A DNA stretch of 10,218 bases, taken from assembly GCA_026770585.1 (NCBI GenBank), contig MU646635.1, positions 282,238-292,455 on the forward strand, in the 5' to 3' direction. Source of the stretch: Baffinella frigidus (taxonomy: Eukaryota > Cryptophyceae > Cryptomonadales > Baffinellaceae). Every line of letters starts with the position of its first letter. Within the stretch, counting starts at the first letter, position 1. Below are positions 7,827-10,218 of the stretch, in pieces. Under the pieces are notes generated by a model. The model ran no database searches. It saw only the letters and a list, made by a program, of their open reading frames with translations, and had not been told where the DNA came from. A program made the translations under genes and the position numbers.

Positions 7827-10211
7827 GTGCGCGTCTCGCTCCCACTCTGTGCATGCTCGCGTTCGCGGGAAGCCGCGGCAGAACTAGAGGCCACGCGCGC
7901 GGATACTGGGGGAGGGCCACGGGGTCGACGCTGGCAGCGATTCCCCACGGAGAGATGCCCCCACTCATGCGCGCATGCCACCCCACCTCGATCCGGATTG
8001 CAACTCTCACTCCACAAACCCTGCACCCCCCCCCGCTCGCCCCACCGACAACGCTGCGCCGCGTCTTGCCGCGCGCGCCCCACGCGGCTGCCGCAACGCA
8101 TGACACGCCGGCTGCGCTGCCGCAGGAAGTCGGCGAAGGGCAAGGCGTTCTCCGTGCACTCGCGTAAGGTGGGCGAGCTGCTCAAGAACGAGCGCGCCTG
8201 GGGCATCGCGGGTGAGGCCCGCGCATCCGCCCCTCTCTGCCACGCGCGCGCTCGCTGTGCTGCAGCCCCCGGCGCTGTGGTCTTGTTCCGCGTCCGATGC
8301 CTCCCTCGGGTTGACCGACTGTTCTCAAGCTGACATGCTGGGTTTGCGGTACATATCCGTCAACTTTGGAGCGGGAAAGCGCCCGGGCTCACCAAATTCG
8401 TGCGCCTACATAGACTGAGACAGCGCTGAAATGCCTCTCTCGCAGAGGCTAAGAAGGGTGACGCGGAGGATTCCAGCGAGTGCGTGAAAGAGGTGCTGTC
8501 CCTCAACCATAAACCATAAACCATAAACCATAAACCAGAAACCAGAAACTAGAGCACCCTCTCTGACGCGCGCCCGACTGCGCGTGAGCTGAGCATGGCG
8601 CTGCAGCACTCCGGCGTTTTCAGGCGCTGCACCTGACCCTGTGCCCGGGTCCCCCTGGTGGGCGTGCTTGATCCTCAGGGGGGGGGGGGTGACATGATTT
8701 CTCGCGTTATGATTTTTCTCTGCCTAGCCTCCGTGTGGGGGGGCGCATTGCGGACATGTTGCCATCAATTCAGCATCGATTAAGGTTCTCTCTCTAAGTG
8801 TGATTCGCAATACCTCATAACTGAATTATCCTTAGGACCCTACGGTAGGCAATACCGCAGGGACACAAGAGGGTCCTACGGATATCCTAACCGATTCTTG
8901 GGTGACGGATATCCTGACTGATTCTTGGGTGACGGATATCCTAACCGATTCTTGGGTGTATATCCAACCTCGCAGACGCGGCAGCTTTCCACAAACGCCA
9001 CGCTGCTCTGCAAGGAGCTCGCGGGGTGCGAGCACCAGGTCGCATCCTTTCCAAGAGAGAGAACCCCTTTATTAACCGGGCATATCCTTTCCTCGGAGAT
9101 TTCCTCGGAGAGAGACCTTTAACCGCGGGGTGCGAGCAGCAGGTCACACCCTTTCCTCAGAGAGAACCCTCAGAGAGTACCCGTTATCAACAGGGCATAT
9201 CCTTTCCTCAGAGGGAACCCTTTATTAACAGGCATATCCTTTCCTCGGACATTTCCTCGGAGAGAGGTCTTTGATAGCAACATGGCCGCCATGTATGCAC
9301 CCCCACCGAGGTTGTGCCTGAGTAGGGCCTAGCGGGAGGCAGGGGGAAGTGAGGTGGTCTCGGTGGTTGAAAATAACGTTGATTTTCAAATGTTTGGGTG
9401 GGGGCCTAAACCCTAAACCCTACCCCCTAAACCCTAAACCCCAAACCCTAAAACCCTATACCCTGTACCCTATACCTTAAACCCTAAACTCTAAACCAGG
9501 CGGCATCGGAGATCAAAGCGCTCGACGAGGTGATAAACCCCAAAACTCAAACCCCAAACCCCAAACCCTAAACCTTAAACCCTAAACCCCAAACCCTGAA
9601 CCCTGAACCCTGAACCCCAAACCCTAAACCTTAAACCCTAAACCCTAAACCCCAAACCCTGAACTCTGAACCCTAAACCCTAAACCCCAAACCCTCAACC
9701 CTGAACCATGAACCCTAAACCCTGCACCCTGCACCCTGCACCCTGCACCCTGAACCCTAAACCCTAACGTAGGTGTCGCTCAAGGTGCGCGCGGCTCTAA
9801 ACCCTGAACCCTAAACCCTAAACCCTACACCTTAAACGTGGAGCACCTCTCTCACTGAAGCCAACCCTAACGCACGGGGCGTCGCAGGAGACTTCCGACG
9901 AGGCTAGCTGATGCACACCCTGAACCCTACACACGGTGCTCGTGGGAGCGTACCGCAACTTCTGCCCCTCTCTCAAACCTTGAACGTGCAGCACCTCTCT
10001 CACTGAACCCTAACGTGTCCAACCCTAACGTGCCCAACCCTAACGTGCCCAACCCTAACTCGCCCTGAACCCTACCTCGCAGGCCTCGGCCAAGGAGCGC
10101 ACGGCGCTCGTGGGAGCGTACCGCAACTTCTGCGTCTCGCTCAAGGACCCGCAGCGCAAGCTCAACGCCAAGATCCTCGAGGCCCCGAAGAGGCAAGCTG
10201 ATTGTGCCTAG
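7438..10211 (+). CDS. Gene 2: spliced gene, unassigned Gly-rich and basic, probably nuclear protein
   Basis: The inferred model is exons 7438-7826, 8126-8211, 8446-8492, 8976-9038, 9500-9529, optional 9773-9784, and 10083-10211. All phases agree. It predicts about 251 residues if the TAG at 10209-10211 is the true end. The N-terminus is MDGELMALLQEIVTDFGV, followed by polyglycine and then Lys/Arg-rich clusters (ARKKEQAKPARKVRK, STKRKPE, SPPKRARTGHAK) that resemble nuclear localisation signals. The remainder is charged and probably helical or coiled-coil. I do not recognise the family. After exon 3 the introns fill with CCATAAA- and CCCTAAA-type repeats in sense orientation. The last exon may instead continue through a GC-AG donor (AAGAG|GCAAGC at 10193), so the true end is open. 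Confidence 0.52.
8126..8211 (+). CDS. Gene 2 exon 2
   Basis: The acceptor GCTGCCGCAG|G completes the split Arg codon from exon 1. The frame reads KSAKGKAFSVHSRKVGELL and KNERAWGIA, and leaves in phase 1 at ATCGCGG|GTGAGG, a near-consensus donor. The first residues extend the basic region, and the rest looks like an amphipathic helix. Both splice sites are strong. Confidence 0.68.
8337..8379. repeat. 43-bp dispersed motif, copy 2
   Basis: It is the second copy, in gene 2 intron 2, on the same plus-strand orientation although the two host genes run in opposite directions. Confidence 0.75.
8446..8492 (+). CDS. Gene 2 exon 3
   Basis: The acceptor CCTCTCTCGCAG|A supplies two bases to the split Glu codon. 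The exon reads EAKKGDAEDSSECVKE and leaves in phase 0 at AAAGAG|GTGCTG. Without splicing the frame would stop nine codons on, inside a CCATAAA repeat, which supports the donor. A short alternative next exon from 8624 (acceptor GTTTTCAG) is possible but has no phase-0 exit, so I skip it. Confidence 0.57.
8507..8549. repeat. CCATAAA / CCAGAAA heptamer run
   Basis: Four CCATAAA units then two CCAGAAA units, just after the exon 3 donor of gene 2. It is the first repeat of the C/A-rich type to the right of the promoter. Confidence 0.88.
8550..8878. other. Gene 2 intron 3, non-telomeric part
   Basis: A G run (8679-8690) and a hairpin core AGGACCCTACGGTAGG with GGGTCCTACGG (8835-8880), related to the MITE cores elsewhere. 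A short candidate exon from 8624 was considered and left out. Confidence 0.35.
8879..8958. repeat. 27-bp tandem repeat, three units
   Basis: CGGATATCCT(A/G)AC(C/T)GATTC then TTGGGTGA, three times (8879, 8906, 8933), immediately before the exon 4 acceptor of gene 2. The GGATATCC is palindromic. Confidence 0.9.
8976..9038 (+). CDS. Gene 2 exon 4
   Basis: The acceptor CAACCTCGCAG|A opens TRQLSTNATLLCKELAGCEH in phase 0, plus a final Gln, and the donor is CACCAG|GTCGCA. It continues exon 3 as a plausible helix. Its last bases and donor are repeated about 103 bp downstream (9125-9150), where the donor-like CAG|GTCACA recurs. Confidence 0.5.
9050..9275. repeat. GCATATCCTTTCCTC array with exon 4 tail copy
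   Basis: Units of GGGCATATCCTTTCCTCGGA, GATTTCCTCGGAGAGAG and GAACCCTTTATTAAC repeat three to four times. The stretch at 9125-9150 (GCGGGGTGCGAGCAGCAGGT) duplicates the end and donor of gene 2 exon 4. Confidence 0.75.
9404..9497. repeat. CCCTAAA array before gene 2 exon 5
   Basis: CCTAAACCCTAAACCCTACC and variants (CCCTATA, CCCTGTA) run straight into the CTAAACCAG acceptor of exon 5. Confidence 0.9.
9500..9529 (+). CDS. Gene 2 exon 5 (30 nt)
   Basis: Ten codons (AASEIKALDE) lie between acceptor CTAAACCAG|G and donor GACGAG|GTGATA, phase 0 on both sides. The exon is an island of non-repetitive, G/C-third-position sequence inside more than 350 bp of CCCTAAA-type repeat. The acceptor is built from the repeat itself. 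Confidence 0.48.
9535..9768. repeat. CCCTAAA / CCCCAAA / CCCTGAA / CCCTGCA array
   Basis: A long mixed array with a higher-order pattern (AACCCTAAACCTTAAACCCT near 9563 and 9616, followed by CCCTGAA units) and a homogeneous CCCTGCA block (9719-9750). Confidence 0.92.
9773..9784 (+). CDS. Gene 2 possible 12-nt microexon
   Basis: Twelve bases encode VSLK between acceptor CCCTAACGTAG|G and donor CTCAAG|GTGCGC, phase 0. The same four residues occur in exon 7 (CVSLKDP), so this may instead be a decayed fragment of that exon. Confidence 0.25.
9796..10080. repeat. CCCTAAA array and 149-bp duplication with exon 7 fragment
   Basis: CCCTAAA units (9796-9836) are followed by GAGCACCTCTCTCACTGAA near 9841 and GCAGCACCTCTCTCACTGAA near 9988. 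A 44-bp copy of exon 7 lies at 9934-9977 and AACCCTAACGTG(T/C)CC units at 10006-10058. The array ends at the exon 7 acceptor. Confidence 0.78.
9888..9902 (+). other. Possible microexon or exon fossil (ETSDE)
   Basis: A good acceptor (GGCGTCGCAG|G) precedes five in-frame codons. The only downstream donor is the non-canonical GAG|GCTAGC. I leave it out of the gene model. Confidence 0.18.
10083..10211 (+). CDS. Gene 2 exon 7 (terminal or partial)
   Basis: The acceptor CCTACCTCGCAG|G follows a CCCTAAC-type array. Phase 0 reads ASAKERTALVGAYRNFCV, then SLKDPQRKLNAKILEAPK, then RQADCA and a TAG stop at 10209-10211. Lys/Arg-rich helix-like content resembles the rest of gene 2. A GC-AG type donor (AAGAG|GCAAGC, intron from 10193) would allow the gene to continue beyond the window; both readings remain open. 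A 44-bp partial copy lies 168 bp upstream. Confidence 0.5.
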   Translation, partial: ASAKERTALVGAYRNFCVSLKDPQRKLNAKILEAPKRQADCA

Positions 10212-10218
10212 AGAGAGG

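Noticed and set aside
7484-8167. Plus-strand open reading of 227 residues overlapping gene 2
   Set aside because: It is Arg/Ala/Ser/Pro-rich, in another frame, with no splice support; a GC-rich shadow of exon 1 and intron 1.
8624-8671. Extra gene 2 exon (ALHLTLCP...) behind GTTTTCAG
   Set aside because: The acceptor is good, but no donor in it leaves in the phase needed by the next exon; exon 3 joins exon 4 directly in phase.
8879-8958. CRISPR-like direct repeats
   Set aside because: The 27-bp units are contiguous without spacers, so this is an ordinary tandem repeat in a eukaryotic intron.
10006-10058. Short-unit array AACCCTAACGTGCCC as a separate satellite
   Set aside because: It is a local variant of the CCCTAAC repeat before the exon 7 acceptor, already covered by the array entry.
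9404-10080. A chromosome end on the right
   Set aside because: The arrays read CCCTAAA toward the right, opposite to a right telomere, and unique exon-like sequence continues to 10211.

Overview
The window looks like nuclear DNA of a GC-rich microscopic eukaryote. It has long introns with GT/AG boundaries, short exons with strong codon bias toward G/C in third position, plant-type telomere-like heptamers (TTTAGGG/CCCTAAA), many foldback elements and very dense tandem repeats. A unicellular alga is my best guess; I cannot name a lineage from the sequence alone. No prokaryotic operon, rRNA, tRNA or CRISPR is visible.

I read two divergent spliced genes. Gene 1 is on the minus strand. It starts at an ATG at 6784 and runs leftward to the window edge in about ten exons: 6784-6319, 6241-6114, 5791-5730, 4878-4800, 4161-4058, 2931-2843, 1280-1249, 513-460, 159-148 and 53-21. 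All splice phases agree, giving about 353 codons with no stop. Gene 2 is on the plus strand. It starts at an ATG at 7438 and runs rightward through 7438-7826, 8126-8211, 8446-8492, 8976-9038, 9500-9529, probably 9773-9784, and 10083 onward, with a possible stop at 10209-10211. Neither protein could be assigned to a family. Gene 1 is helix-rich with an acidic loop. Gene 2 has a polyglycine tract and basic, nuclear-localisation-like clusters.

The 653 bp between the two ATGs is the presumed shared divergent promoter. On its left, essentially every telomere-like array is G-rich on the plus strand (TTTAGGG, TGTAGGG, TTGAGGG). On its right, every array is C-rich (CCCTAAA, CCCTGAA, CCCTGCA). In both genes the pre-mRNA would therefore carry the CCCUAAA strand, and many of the inferred 3' splice sites lie just after such an array. 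The arrays fill introns rather than marking a chromosome end.

The introns also hold decayed partial copies of the neighbouring exons, in the same orientation. Exon 5 has four extra fragments, exon 4 has at least two plus a duplicated 3' end, and exon 6 has four or more. Exons 4 and 7 of gene 2 have one each. There are three foldback (MITE-like) families with shared cores, a 43-bp dispersed motif found once in an intron of each gene, a G-run-rich minisatellite block (880-1240), a CA/CT microsatellite and several other tandem arrays. The 21-G run at the left edge may be a sequencing or assembly artefact.
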